Shown one piece after another: positions 44,571 to 55,440 of a stretch of 64,000 nucleotides of DNA; positions within the stretch are counted from its first letter, which is position 1, and the number at the start of each line of letters is the position of its first letter. The position numbers and the translations under genes were made by a program. This DNA comes from Lolium rigidum (taxonomy: Eukaryota > Streptophyta > Magnoliopsida > Poales > Poaceae). The notes beneath the pieces were generated by a model. The model was not told where the DNA came from, made no database searches, and saw nothing but the letters and a program-made list of their open reading frames with translations. Location of the stretch: contig NC_061510.1 in NCBI RefSeq assembly GCF_022539505.1, forward strand, positions 94,194,292 to 94,258,291, in the 5' to 3' direction.

Positions 44571-44728
44571 GGAGTGAGTCAAAATTATTCGTAGCGATGA
44601 TATATTTGCATGACTGTGTATTCGTAGAATATAGTGCTACCACTTTCCGCCGCACCGCACGGGGAGTAGTTATAATATAACATGTTATTACAACCATTCT
44701 ACTTCTCTATTGGTTGTAGTAACATCTT

Positions 44729-47700
44729 TTTTTTTTCCAAACGATCCATTGGATCGGATTTCATTACCCAAGGATAACGAAAACAGAGGTTTAAAACATG
44801 CCTCGGCATGTTTCACAGCACCACAACACCACTACTGAAACTATTACAGAAAAAAGCGCCGCTTAATGCTAGCGAAGGACAGAAAGAGGAGTTTCATATC
44901 ACATGGCCAAATAAAACAACACAAACAACCGACATAGGTAAAAGCTTTATCTTAAAGTGACAGGAACTGACAAGGACCGCCATGAAACATCTTGATATCT
45001 TGCCAGCAGCCACTGGGAGGAAGGGGAGGAGAACGGAGGAAATCATTCCTGTTCTTCCAGCTCCATATTATCAGCTGCAACCTCCACATTGGTATCCTTG
45101 ATCTGAAGAGGACACTGTGTTTGTCCAGAGCCACCAGGAGCAGTAGGAGAACCCAGATTTGTTGCACTAGCAAGCCGCATCAGACCATCAGCGCCTGCGT
45201 GTAAGTCCTCAGCATCCTTCTCTCCATGTAGACATGCACAGTATTTCATAAAGACAATAGAGTAGCTGATTAGCTCCAAAGGACTATTGATCAACTTATG
45301 CTCAAAGCAGGCACGATTTCTAAGTTTCCAAATGGCCCAACAAATTGCAGCCAACCCCGCAATCTGCGTGTTTCCAGGTAAGAATTGGGGGAACCACAAG
45401 AAAAATTGAGTGAAGGATCGAGGTCTGGATTGAGCACCAATCATTCTACCCACAGCGCTCCAAACAAATTTGGCAGCTGGACAGGAAAAGAACATACGAG
45501 GAACGGATTCAACACCATTATAAAATTGACAAGTGGCACTCCCTTGCCAATTCCTCTTTACCAGATTATCTTTTGTAGCAATGGCATTGTGCTAGATCAT
45601 CCACAGCCAAATTTTGATTTCTAAAGGAATTTTACTTTTCTAGAGATGTTTAAAGGTTCTGTCCAAACCTGCACCACAAAGATGATTATAAACAGATTTG
45701 ACTATGGACTTCCCTCCTTTTGTCCATTTCCAGACAGGTTTATCATGTTCAGCTGTGAGGACAGTTTGAGACATTATTTGGTGTAGACCATGGATTTGAC
45801 AAGCAAGGTCAGGAGTCATCCATCTTCTGAAGGAAAAAAATCCAATGCATATCAGCAGCCTCAGCCGACACATTTTGCTCAATACAGATATCATATATCT
45901 CTGTGAATCTATCTTTCAAAGGAATCTGGTCACACCAAGAATCACACCAAAAGCTTGTGTCTCTTCCATCCCCCACCTTCATCCTTCTGCCACACAAATA
46001 AATCTTTTTAACATGTAACATATCAGTCCACATGTGAATCCCCAGGTTTCTTTTTTGTATAAAACACTCCACCATGTCTCATATACTTTTGCCTCATAAA
46101 ATTCTGCCAAGGGCCTGTACCATTCTCCAATTTCTACCACCACTTACACATCAAACTGACATTGAATTTGTGCAAATTCTTAATACCCAGACCATTCTTT
46201 TTCTTGGATTTACAAATCCAATTCCATCTCACAAAATGATACTTCCTCTTATCAGCACTCCCAGACCAAAAGAAGGATCTGATGGGCTTATCCATTTGTT
46301 CAATATTAGATTTATGAAGCAATCTTATAGACATTTGGTACACAACAACACTTGATAGGCAACCATTAATCTTAACCACTCTCCCACCAATAGACATGGT
46401 ATTTCCCATCCAGCCACCCATTTTTTCTTTGTTTTCTCCCTCAGAAAGCTCATTTCAGTGGTATTTCTTGCACATACTGGAGTGCCTAGATATTTAATAG
46501 GCCAACTCCCTTGCTGACAATTAAACAAGGAGGCAAAATTATGTGCTTACACATCATCCTCTAGAATCATCATAACCTCACTCTTGTCAAAGTTAATTTT
46601 CAACCTAGACATGTACTCAAAAATATACAGAATTAGCTTCAAGTTCAAAACTTGTTCCTCACTATCTTGAATGAGGAGGATAGTGTCATCAGCATACTGG
46701 AGTATAGCAATACCATTTTCCACTAAGTTACTGGCTAAACCCGTGATTAAACCATTTTGCTGTGCCAAAGACACCATCTTGGAGAGGCTATTTGCAGCCA
46801 TATTTAAAAGGAAAGGGGCAAAGGGGCCACCTTGCCTGACACCCTTGTAACTGGCAAAGTAAGGGTCAATTTTATCATTCACTTTCACACTCAGAGTGCC
46901 ATTAGTCACTACAATTCTTCATCCAAATCAGCCAGCTGGCACCGAAACCCTTCTGGAAGCAACAATCAAACAGGAAGTTCCAATTGACTTTATCATATGT
47001 TTTTTAAAGTCAATTTTTAACACCACACCCTGTTGTTTCCTAAATTTACTCTCTCTTAGGACTTCCTGGAGCAGCATAACTCCATCTGTAATGTATCTCC
47101 CTTTGATGAAAGCAGTTTGACACTGAGCCAACAATTTTTCCATAACTGGAGCAGCCCCGACAGTGAGTGTTTTGGTGAAGATTTTAAATAGAACTTGCAG
47201 CAAATAGATGGGTATAAACTTTTGAATTCTGCCAGCATCATTCCCTTTTAGAATCAGAATAATAATCCCATAATTAATTCTAGCCAGGTCAATATTATGT
47301 TCATACAAATCATCAAACACAACCATTATATCAAACTTGACTAACTCCCAGCATGCTTGGTAGAATTTGATGGGAATCCCATCAGGACCAGCTGCCTTAT
47401 TTTTTTCCATCTGGTCTACAACATTTTTGACTTCTTCCATTGTAAATCTTCTGCCTAGATTTTCTCTATCAGAGTCATTCAACTTCTCATCAATGCTCCA
47501 AACATTTTCATCGAATCTAACACCTCTGTTCTCCACAGGGCCAAAAAGGTTTCTGTAAAAGTCTGTAGTATGATGTAGCAAATCTTCATCACCTTGTATC
47601 AGAGACTCTTCATTTTTCAGAGAGAAAATAGTTGATTTTCTTTTACAACCATTAGCTAGTCTATGGAAATAAGCTGTATTGCAGTCCCCTTGCAGCAAGC

Positions 47701-48056
47701 AATTATCTCTTGCTCTTTGTCTCCAGAACTTCTCCTCTTTGTCAAGAATATCAAGTAATTCTTGTTGTAACTCTGCCCTCTTCTTAATATCTGCAGGAAG
47801 CAGAGGAGACTGCTCCTCCATACTTTCCAGCTCAGCCAAAATTTTAGAAATATCACTTTTTCTCTTTTTATTTTTCCCTCTCAAGTTACAGCCCCAGCCT
47901 TTCAAACTATTCTTCACATTCTTCAATTTTTTCTGCAATCTATCAATACTGGTATTTGCCCTAACCCTCTGATGCCAAGCCCTATCAACCCTAGCAAGGA
48001 AATCTTCTTCTTTTATCCAACTTTTTTCAAATCTGAAAACATTTTTCTTCTTGGGT
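44729..48056 (-). mobile_element. 5'-truncated LINE (3.3 kb) with 15-bp TSD
   Basis: Flanked by perfect TTGTAGTAACATCTT at 44714-44728 and 48057-48071. The tail is the T-run at 44727-44737 on plus, so it lies on the minus strand. It contains ORF2 from the linker before the RT to the zf-RVT domain; ORF1 and the endonuclease are missing. It is much better preserved than the LINE at 23.5 kb. Confidence 0.95.
45043..47938 (-). pseudogene. LINE ORF2: reverse transcriptase and zf-RVT domains
   Basis: Open segments on the minus strand in order: 47938-46928 (linker, NCLLQGDCNTAYFHRLANG, EKNKAAGPDGIPIKFYQACW and the RT fingers and palm KGRYITDG..LLQEVL); 46909-46547 (VRQGGPFAPFLLNMAANSLS, catalytic box YADDT, LKINFDKSEVMM); 46421-46134 (SFFWSGSADKRKYHFVRWN, KKNGLGIKNLHKFN); 46075-45640 (MKVGDGRDTSFWCDSWCDQI); and 45495-45043 (the MFFSCPAAKFVWSAVG zf-RVT end). 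Several frameshifts separate these, so it is inactive. The RT motifs and the YADD aspartates are intact in their segments. Confidence 0.92.
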
Positions 48057-48106
48057 TTGTAGTAACATCTTATATAATGAGACGGAGAGAGTATAAGATA
48101 GGAACA

Positions 48107-48420
48107 ATGTCATCTTGTCCAAACTCCAAATCAATGACAGTTAGCCCAGAGACATCACAGAAATGCTTCAGAATGAAACGATCATTTCTGAACATCAACA
48201 TTAGGAACAAAATAGCTACAGTATCATATACTTGAGTAACAACATAGGATATAACCTGCTAAGATTTATCACCGCTCTCAGTAAATTGGCATGCTTCAAA
48301 ATGGAATGGTCATTCCAGAACATCAATGTTGAAAATTTGCAATATGGAACATCATATTCTTGAGTAACAACGGCGGATATAACCTTCTAGTGAGCCTGCT
48401 ATAAGAGTTTATTTATGGAC
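48107..48420. repeat. Dispersed repeat with empty site, plus a local 130-bp duplication
   Basis: 48107-48170 matches the two flanks of the B3 element at 32.2 and 33.24 kb without the insert. Within the stretch, TGCTTCA.AATG.AA..(A/G)TCATT..(A/T)GAACATCAA and CTTGAGTAACAAC..(A/C)GGATATAACC occur twice (from about 48164 and 48293). AAGATTTATCACCGCT occurs at about 48260 and again at 48833, after the MITE. Confidence 0.8.
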
Positions 48421-48428
48421 AAGGATTT

Positions 48429-48799
48429 TGTGCACATGGGAGTCAGTGCTCCCTTCACTTTTGGGGTTTTGAAAATTTCAGATTCTCATATTTCTCTGCT
48501 TTCAAGAATTATGACATTAAATATGTAGATAGATGTGTATATGAGGATTGGAATCAAAAAACTCTCGTCAAAAAATACGTTACATTTTTGGAGATGCAAA
48601 AAAGACAAATTTCTGACTATAGAAATTTGTCTTTTTTGTATTTTCCAAAATACAAAGTATTTTTTAATGGGACTTTTTTGACTACACTCCTCGTGTCTAA
48701 ATCTATCTACATATTTAATGCCATAATTTTTGAAAACATTAAAGAGCGAGGTTTTGAAAATTTTCAAAAGTCCAAGGAGCACTTGTGCTCATGTGCACA
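48429..48799. mobile_element. Near full-length foldback MITE (371 bp)
   Basis: The ends TGTGCACATG and CATGTGCACA are perfect inverted repeats. Pairing continues inward almost to the centre: GATGCAAAAAAGACAAATTT faces AAATTTGTCTTTTTTGTATT, and AATATGTAGATAGAT faces ATCTATCTACATATT. A transcript would fold into one long hairpin. Non-coding. It separates two parts of the repeat containing AAGATTTATCACCGCT. Confidence 0.92.
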
Positions 48800-48809
48800 T
48801 GGTACTTTC

Positions 48810-49950
48810 CGTTTATTTAGCTGCTTCCACCAAGATTTATCACCGCTTTCACTAAATTGGCAAACCTTATTCATGGACCATGTTTTCCGTAAGACACATC
48901 AACGTTTAGGACATGAGATCTTCAAAACTGTTTAATGGTTTGGTTTCCTAGTCTAATTCAAGTATTCAACTTACGGCACCAGCCATCAGCAGACTGAAAA
49001 AAGAGTTTCTATGATTTTACGTCAGATTTGAATTCAAGCAAAAAGAGTTTTTACATCCACAAGAGGCATAACATGTCTTCTAAAAGTGCTGACCAAGTCT
49101 GACTTTTCATAGTGTTCCTAACCAAGTAAATACAATCTTCAGTGGAAATCACAAAGTTCAGGCAGCTCAACTCATATCGTTGCATGCACCTAAGTCACAA
49201 ATTATTGCTCTGATGTTCCAAACTATGCCCACACCGGAGAGACCGCAAAGGAATGCTCTTTTTAGATAGCACAGTGGCTTACATGTGTCTTGTGTTCTAA
49301 ACTGCTTGCACCAACCCAGCAACTATCTACTGCGGAATATATTGGATGGAAAAAAGTGATGGTCGCCATCTCAGTACAAAAAGAAATGAAAGGGATCTGC
49401 GAACATGGAAAGCTTAAAGTCACCACAAAAGTGGGGCACGCCTGTTTAGGAGGAAATGGTCATCAATCATCAAACATTAGAAGAAAGCAGACAGCTCTCA
49501 AAGCCTAGCAGAACGCTACATGGAAAGCATGTCCAAAAGCAAGATGCTTCCCAATCTACCAGCACAAAAAGAGCTTCTCATTCCACAATATTCAGTGGTC
49601 TTGCAAGTATCATGTGTTATATTCCTAGTCATATCACTTATGAAACTATGACTCGTGTATGCGATTAATAGAGATGGTTCTTCTTAAACTTGAATGAAAG
49701 CTGCAACTGTTTTATCCATCAAGATTTTTAATACAACAATAGAGTAAATGGTTATGCTGGGAATTTCTGAGCATGAATTACCAGACTAGAATTATGATCA
49801 TTGTGATTCTATTATCAAATATGAACTGAAACTGGCATAGTTTCCTATCAAGATTTCAATGAATTGAATAGATAAATCAGGGTGGTGTACAAGAAGAAAC
49901 AGGCAAAGGAATAGAGAACTAGCTACCTTTTTTCATCTAACCAACAAACT
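48810..49950. other. Intergenic, 3' flank of the kinase gene
   Basis: No convincing gene. The stretch directly below 49955 is probably the 3' UTR of the minus-strand kinase. Confidence 0.5.
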
Positions 49951-49954
49951 AAAC

Positions 49955-51922
49955 TCACCGGCCTTTCTTGCGGGATCTCAAAGGTAAACCCCCAGGAGGC
50001 GATGGCGAGAACTCTATTGGGAGATGTGGTGGTTCACCCTCACCAGAGAGCATTTCAAGCACCTCCTCGCTTGATGGGCGCCGAGCTGGCGACCTCTGGA
50101 TACAGAGGAGTGCAACGGTAATGCATAGCAGCGCCTGGTCACGGTTAACATCCAGGAGGGCAGAGTCTACAAGATCAAGCAAGCGGCCAACATGGGCAAG
50201 ATGCCTTGCCCACGAAATGAGGCTCGCCTTCTCAAACTCTGACATGGGTGAGGCTGTCACCTGGAGCGGGCGGCGTCCAGAGATAAGAACTAGCAACAGA
50301 ACACCGAAGCTGTAAATGTCGCACTTCTCCGACAGAGGCCCGCCGCCGCCGTACTCAGGAGCCACATAGCAGACGGTGCCGCGCATGCTCGGTGTGCTGC
50401 TCACAGCTCCGCCACTCTTGGGCACAAATTCTGTGCTAGCCCAATCCCTGCTACTCCTCCTCACACCGTCAATCCACCAATCAATGCCGCCACTGCCGTT
50501 GCCGTTGTTGCTCCTCCGGCTCCAGCTTTTCATCATCCTCCACCTCGACTGCCCCTTCTCCTCTTCATCGCAGTCCCTCTCCCACCACTGCATGCCAGCG
50601 ATCGCACCAGCGTCGCTCTTCGACTTAGCGAGCGCCCGCCGCTTCTGCTTCTTGGTGAGCTCCTCGGCGTACTCCTCGCGCCACCACTCCCGCGCCCTGC
50701 GCTTCGGCTTCCTCTTCTCCGTTGAGGCTGTTGTATTGGTGGTTGTGGAAGCTCCCGCAATCCAATCGTTCTTCGGCCTCTCCTTCTTGATCTCGGACCT
50801 TATCCATTCCATCACATAGTCCTTCACACCAACGCCGCCACCGTTATCCTGACGCCACCACCAGTCACTAGTCCTAGCTCCTCCGGACGCTGCAGCAGCT
50901 CCAGCATTGCAGCTTCGTCCAGTAAACCCACTGCCAATGCTAGTCTTGTCGCACCCGGAAGCCGACACCGCCTCTGCAAGCGAGGCCGTGGCGAGCCCCT
51001 CATCATCCTCGGCCGACTTGGTGGCACCGTCATTCACTGCAGCGGTAGTGGTGCTCTCGGCAGCCACTGATCCATCATCGTGGCCTGGAATTCCAATCAC
51101 GACCCCACTGTCCCCAAGCGCACCCCCGCTATGTAGCTCACCGTTTTCTTCTTCTTCAGACTTGATCCGCGCGAGCCCGAAATCGGAGAGGCGAGCGCGG
51201 AGGTGGGCATCGAGCAGCACGTTGCTGGGCTTGACGTCGCCGTGGACGACCGGCGGGTGCGCGACGAAATGGAGGTAGTGGAGCGCGGCGGCGACGTCCC
51301 TGGCGACGGCGAGGCGGCGCGGCCAGCGGGAGACGAGGTCCGGGCAGGTCCTCCGGCCCAGCAGCGCGTCCTGCAGCGAGCCGTTGGGCATGAGGTCGTA
51401 GACGAGCATCATCCGGCGGCGGCAGGGGCGGGCCGAGGCGGAGAGCGAGTAGGCGAAGGGCAGGAGGATGTGTGGCGTGGCGGTGGGGACGGAGAGGTGG
51501 GAGGCGAGGGCGAGCTCGTTGTGGAACTCGCGCTCGCCCTGGAGCGACCCCGCGGCGTCCATGGCCTTGACGGCCACGGGCTGGCCCGACCGGGGCAGCG
51601 CGCCGCGGAAGACCGGGCCGAACCCGCCCTGCCCCAGCTTGCTCCCCGCCGCGAAGTTGCCTGTGGCGCGCCGCAGCTGCTGGTAGGAGAGCCTACGTAG
51701 GGCCGGCGCGGGCTGCGTGGTTGGGGCTGCCGGGGCACGCTTCCGGCCCCGCCGCAGCCAGAGGAACAGCGCGAGGGCGACCAGGATAAGCGCCGCCGAG
51801 GCCGTGGCGGAGGCTACCGCGGATGGCGGGAGGTGGTGGCGGGCGTGGGATGGGAGGTGGGAGAAGACGGCGGATGCCGGAGGCGGGGAGGCATCGGGCG
51901 GCGGGGGCTGGCGCGAGGGCAT
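49955..51922 (-). CDS. Receptor-like Ser/Thr kinase with a large insert in the activation segment (At2g45590-like)
   Basis: Single exon, 655 aa, ATG at 51922 (MPSRQPPPPDASPP...); the frame extends upstream to a TTG but has no earlier ATG. The N-terminus is a short Pro-rich stretch, then one membrane span (about residues 35-56, ALILVALALFLWL) followed by RRGRKR. The intracellular kinase has G-loop GQGGFG (97-102), VAVK lysine (about 119), HGDVKPSNVLL catalytic loop (HGD, so a non-RD kinase) and DFGLA. About 220 residues of low-complexity, acidic then basic sequence (GVGVKDYVMEWIRSEIKKER, REWWREEYAEELTKKQKRRA) come before GTVCYVAPEYGGGGPLSEKC and DIYSFGVLLLVLISGRRPL. The same split-kinase architecture is known for the Arabidopsis At2g45590/At4g25390 group. 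There is no large ectodomain, so no ligand can be inferred. It is a plasma-membrane signalling kinase by family, with substrates unknown. Confidence 0.95.
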   Translation of the reverse strand: MPSRQPPPPDASPPPASAVFSHLPSHARHHLPPSAVASATASAALILVALALFLWLRRGRKRAPAAPTTQPAPALRRLSYQQLRRATGNFAAGSKLGQGGFGPVFRGALPRSGQPVAVKAMDAAGSLQGEREFHNELALASHLSVPTATPHILLPFAYSLSASARPCRRRMMLVYDLMPNGSLQDALLGRRTCPDLVSRWPRRLAVARDVAAALHYLHFVAHPPVVHGDVKPSNVLLDAHLRARLSDFGLARIKSEEEENGELHSGGALGDSGVVIGIPGHDDGSVAAESTTTAAVNDGATKSAEDDEGLATASLAEAVSASGCDKTSIGSGFTGRSCNAGAAAASGGARTSDWWWRQDNGGGVGVKDYVMEWIRSEIKKERPKNDWIAGASTTTNTTASTEKRKPKRRAREWWREEYAEELTKKQKRRALAKSKSDAGAIAGMQWWERDCDEEEKGQSRWRMMKSWSRRSNNGNGSGGIDWWIDGVRRSSRDWASTEFVPKSGGAVSSTPSMRGTVCYVAPEYGGGGPLSEKCDIYSFGVLLLVLISGRRPLQVTASPMSEFEKASLISWARHLAHVGRLLDLVDSALLDVNRDQALLCITVALLCIQRSPARRPSSEEVLEMLSGEGEPPHLPIEFSPSPPGGLPLRSRKKGR

Positions 51923-52036
51923 GAGCGGAGGAGGGGAAAAGACAAGCGCGGCAGTGGAGGAGGAGGGGAGTGAGCCGAAAAGTGAGTTGGCTTTTCGCCA
52001 TTTCTGAGATGCGAGCGTGTCTCTATCTATCAACTC

Positions 52037-52056
52037 TAATCTAATCTAATCTAATC
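52037..52056. repeat. (AATCT)4 in the 5' leader of the kinase gene
   Basis: Four AATCT units on plus (AGATT on the transcribed strand), about 115-135 bp upstream of the kinase ATG. Confidence 0.85.
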
Positions 52057-52059
52057 TGC

Positions 52060-52430
52060 GGCAGTTGCAGTGAGGAAGGAGGATCCAATGCCGCTGGCAT
52101 GTGGGGCACGGCGTGGTCCACCTGCAGTGAGTCACGTGCCGATCTGGAGATATGGAAGGCGTGGGCAGTTGTGAGATTATGGAGGGGAGAAAGGGTAGGG
52201 GTCAAAGGCTCAACGTAGGCCTGGCCACACGATGTGGTCAAGAGCGATATAGATTTGCTGCGGCGGTTAGATTAGGTCACACGCTGCGCCTAACGCAGCG
52301 ACCTAAAAAGTCGTCATGTGGTTCGTCTTCAACGTGCGGCTCTGCGCCATGGCAGGCCTCGACGGGACAACAATGACATGCGGGAGAACGCGCGGCCGCG
52401 CAGCAGGGTTCCCGCGCGCGCGAAAAGGCC
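52060..52430. other. Shared intergenic region between the kinase and the next module
   Basis: Likely promoter of the minus-strand kinase; no specific element identified. Confidence 0.4.
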
Positions 52431-52475
52431 ATGGCGGCGCGCTCGCGCGCCAAGTTTCCCGCCAAGGCCGCCGGC

Positions 52476-52483
52476 TATAAAAA
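52476..52483 (+). promoter_or_regulatory. TATA box of the third gene module
   Basis: TATAAAAA in CCGGCTATAAAAAGACG, about 95 bp before the ATG at 52570. The context is almost the same as in the B3 module (GGCTATAAAAGG). Confidence 0.7.
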
Positions 52484-52569
52484 GACGCCGCCGGCCTCAC
52501 GGACCTCACAGCTTCTCCGCCGTCCTCTCCCCCTCTTCTTTCTCCGACGCCCTCTACACCTCCATCGTC

Positions 52570-53375
52570 ATGCCGCGCACCCTGTAGGCCACGTGGGCCA
52601 AGCTCTCCCTCGCCGCCCGGGCCAGGTTCCTGCGGACGGAGGAGGAGGAGCGGGCGGAGCGCGTTGGGTCGCCGACGACGAGGCGCTCCGTGTCGCTGCC
52701 GAGGGGACGACGAAGAAGGAAGAGGACACAGAGCTGGTGGAGGCGGCCGCGGACGGCTGGTACGAGGCCACGGAGGAGGAGGCGGAGCCCGCGGCGGAGG
52801 AAGAGCCAGTCGACGCTGACGACTTGTTCGACGACCTCGCGCTGACGAACATCAACGTCGCTATCGAGGAGCGTCTCGCCGACCTCACGCGCGTGACGAA
52901 GAAGCACGAGGCCACCTGCCGGGCCGGCCACCGCCGTTTAGGCGACCTCCTCGGCCAGAAGAACCAGCTCCTCACTATGCGAGCAGCCCGCCACCTCATG
53001 CAGCTGCCCTCGCCCGAGCGGCGCGCCCGGGAGGCTGCTGCGTCGGCGGAGCGCGGCCGCCAAGAGCGCATGCGCCGTCGTGAGGAGAACCACGAGGCCC
53101 AGGCCGCCGGCCGCGTCCGCCTGGAGGCACGAACCGCTGTGGAACGCGCCGCCCTTCAGGAGCTCAACCTGTGCGGGAGGCGGAGCGCGAGCGCGCCCAA
53201 GCTGCGCGGGCGGAAAAGAGGAAGGCGGCCGCGGAGGAGCGCCGCAAGAAGGCCGCCGCCCAGCCACCCAGTTGCTAAGCTGGAGTGGAATCCTCACGCG
53301 TACAGGCAGCCCGCGTCGAGTGAAATCCACGGCCCCGGCGGCGAGTCGCCGGCGAGGCCGCCGGCCCGTACGTAG
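52570..53375 (+). pseudogene. Single-exon coiled-coil-type ORF, broken
   Basis: It starts MPRTL, then TAG, then ATWAKLSLAARARFLRTEEE in the first frame. A one-base shift near 52668 moves to the frame ADDEALRVAAEGTTKKEEDT, EEEPVDADDLFDDLALTNIN, RLADLTRVTKKHEATCRAGH, MRAARHLMQLPSPERRAREA and a long A/R/E helix (AERGRQERMRRREENHEAQA). The product would be mainly helical with an acidic first half and a basic end. No family with known function recognised. The frame upstream of 52570 is only an accidental extension. The TAG at 52585 and the frameshift make it a pseudogene. Confidence 0.5.
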
Positions 53376-53399
53376 CTAGATTAGTAGTAGTAGATTTTA

Positions 53400-53672
53400 G
53401 AAAAACTGTAATGGTTAACTTTAATGAAAAAAATCTATCGCTCTATGACATGCGGGCCAGAGGCAGACAAGGAGCGGACGCGAGCGGCCAGCCATCGGCG
53501 TCCGCGGCCACGCAAACTCATCCCAGATTTGGGCCGGGTTTGGATCGTCCCGGACGCCGCGGCCATCCGTTTTTTGGGATGGGTCCACGCGCTGGGCCGC
53601 GATTTTGTCTGGTTGGACCCATCCGAACGCGCGGGCGCGGAATGGATCGCCGCGTTGGAGATGCCCTCGAGC
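53400..53672. repeat. Right terminal region of the third gene module
   Basis: GC-rich segment ending GCGTTGGAGATGCCCTC. Read from the other strand it is GAGGGCATCTCCAACGCGGC, the recurrent start of non-autonomous gene-like modules in Triticeae intergenic DNA. It matches the GAGCATCTCC ends at 33239, 41792 and 56337. The left end was not located. Confidence 0.5.
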
Positions 53673-53939
53673 ACGCAAACACTCACCCCGCGGTCGAAAA
53701 AATGTGTCTGCATCCAGGTTTAGCGGCACAACGCATATGACGCTTTTGATTACCTAGATTAGATTTTTTCATTACTAGCGCAGTGGAAATAAATCCTCAT
53801 CTCGTTCTAGACGGGCTACGGTGAAAGTTTGGCCTGTTGTTTGGTGGCCTAGACTGAAGTTTTTGGCCCAATAGAAATCGTAAGGCTCAGTGTGTTTGGT
53901 TATCGTACGAGCCCAATTTTAGCCTCACCATTTAACCAC
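53673..53939. other. Intergenic
   Basis: Nothing recognised before the His-rich ORF. Confidence 0.4.
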
Positions 53940-54533
53940 ATGGTAACCTTACCTCTCACCTCCTCACCTATCACAAACCCTCACGCCGCCATTCACAAGT
54001 TTCGGCATGTCTGCAATCACGAAGACAGACACCACCATGGCACCGCCGATCACGCCGGTCAAAACCATCGCCACGTCGCCGACCACGAAGACGAAGACCA
54101 CTGTGACACCGTCAGTTACGCCGGTCACAAGCATGAGCATGTCGCCGATCACGAAGACGGAGACCACCATGGCACCGTCGTTCACGCCGGTCACAAGCAC
54201 CACCACGTCGCCGACCACGAATACAAACACCACCATGACACTGCTGTTCACACCCGTCACAAGCATCACCATGTCGTCGACCACGAAGACGAAGACCACC
54301 ATGACACCGCCGGTCACGCCGTTCACAAGCATCACCACGTCGCCGACCACGAACACGAACACCACCAAGCCGCCACCACTATAGATTATCACCTCTCACT
54401 TCTCACACATCATCACCACGTCGCCATCCATGAAGATGGCAAGCGAGAAGTTGAGCAACAGTGGTCCAAACTATACTCACACACACACACATTACATTAT
54501 ACTAGTGAGTTATTTATCTATCTGTGTATGTAG
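53940..54533 (+). CDS. Histidine-rich tandem-repeat ORF (about 197 aa), uncertain
   Basis: From ATG 53940 the frame runs through a 66-bp minisatellite giving about six 22-residue repeats of the form HKHHHVADHEDEDHHDTAxHA, then a non-repeat tail (REVEQQWSKLYSHTHTLHYT). His makes up roughly a quarter of the repeats, which could bind metal ions, but that is inference. The same repeat is open in two other frames: a Thr/Ser-rich plus-strand frame (54007-54384, TPVTSTTTSPTTNTNTTM) and a Val/Phe-rich minus frame. Any 66-bp unit without stops does this, so coding is unproven. The His frame is preferred because it extends beyond the array on both sides. Confidence 0.35.
   Translation: MVTLPLTSSPITNPHAAIHKFRHVCNHEDRHHHGTADHAGQNHRHVADHEDEDHCDTVSYAGHKHEHVADHEDGDHHGTVVHAGHKHHHVADHEYKHHHDTAVHTRHKHHHVVDHEDEDHHDTAGHAVHKHHHVADHEHEHHQAATTIDYHLSLLTHHHHVAIHEDGKREVEQQWSKLYSHTHTLHYTSELFIYLCM
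53998..54375. repeat. 66-bp minisatellite, about six units
   Basis: Unit GGTCACAAGCATCACCACGT...GACCACGAAGACGAAGACCA...; GTC markers are spaced exactly 66 bp apart (54058, 54124, 54190, 54256, 54322). The period is a multiple of three, so the frame is kept. Confidence 0.95.
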
Positions 54534-54534
54534 A

Positions 54535-54908
54535 CCGAAACAAAAACCTATCAACATGTCATGCGGAATGGTGAGGTGAACCTACTCCTGAAAGGAAATT
54601 TTAAACGGTTGAGCGTGTTCAACGAATTTGGAAAACTTCGCTTAAAAATCCAGACACGAAATTGTAGATTTACGACTGATGAAACTCGAAACCGATTGTG
54701 GGAATTGATTCGTATCATCGATACATATCTTTTTCGTGTACAACTTATTTTGATTCGGAGTATGTTTGTGTTGATTTAAAGAGAGGGTGTGTGGAGTAGT
54801 GTAAGCGAGAGTGAGCGTAACCAAGAGCACGTGCACCCGTTGCATCGGTGGAGCCAATGAGGCACGAGAACTGGACATGGCCGCTAGGAACGCCCGTTCC
54901 TCCAGAGC
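54535..54908. other. Intergenic, no gene
   Basis: Nothing recognised. Confidence 0.4.
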
Positions 54909-55327
54909 ATGTCCCAGGGGTGGTTTGAGAACCGGTTTATACAAGAACGCGAGTGAGCCCAGGCAGCCAAACGGGCCGAAAATTGTTGGGCCGATGCGAG
55001 CCAAGGGGCGTCCATGCTACCAAATGCGCCCATAGTGACCGGGCCGTTTGCGGAGACACAAACCCAAATATGCGTCTCCGATGCGTCTATGCGGACGCTC
55101 GCGGCCGCGCCGCGTAACCACTCGCATCTGGCCCGCCTCGCAGCAACTCTGGCTCGATGCGTTTTCTTAGCGGCGTCAGTACTGGCAATGAGGTGTTGAT
55201 TCGGCACTTTGCGCCACATTAATGGCGATTTCTCGCCTGCCGAGCGGCGTCCGCCCACCTCTGCGAACGAAGTTAATGGCGATGCCACGCGTGCCACGCG
55301 TGCCACGCCCCTTGGCTGCCTCCGGCG

Positions 55328-55335
55328 TATATAAA
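55328..55335 (+). promoter_or_regulatory. TATA box of the second B3 module
   Basis: TATATAAA in GCGTATATAAAGAGGG, about 110 bp before the ATG at 55441. Confidence 0.7.
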
Positions 55336-55440
55336 GAGGGACGCGCGCTCGGCTGCCTCAACTCATCTCCTCGAAATAAACCCTAGCCGTTGCACAACCT
55401 TCACCGTAGCGCCACTCCCTACAAGCCCACGAGGGAATCA

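Larger units (their letters stand above)
44670..48091. mobile_element. Stowaway MITE split by the LINE insertion
   Basis: The right part, TATATAATGAGACGGAGAGAG then TA (48092-48093), is the terminal of a Stowaway with CTCTCTCCGTCTCATTATAT ends. The left part before 44729 (AGTTATAATATAACATGTTA...) is its degraded other half. The LINE sits between. Confidence 0.55.

Noticed and set aside
51203..51700. 165-codon plus-strand frame
   Set aside because: Exact antisense of the kinase N-lobe coding region.
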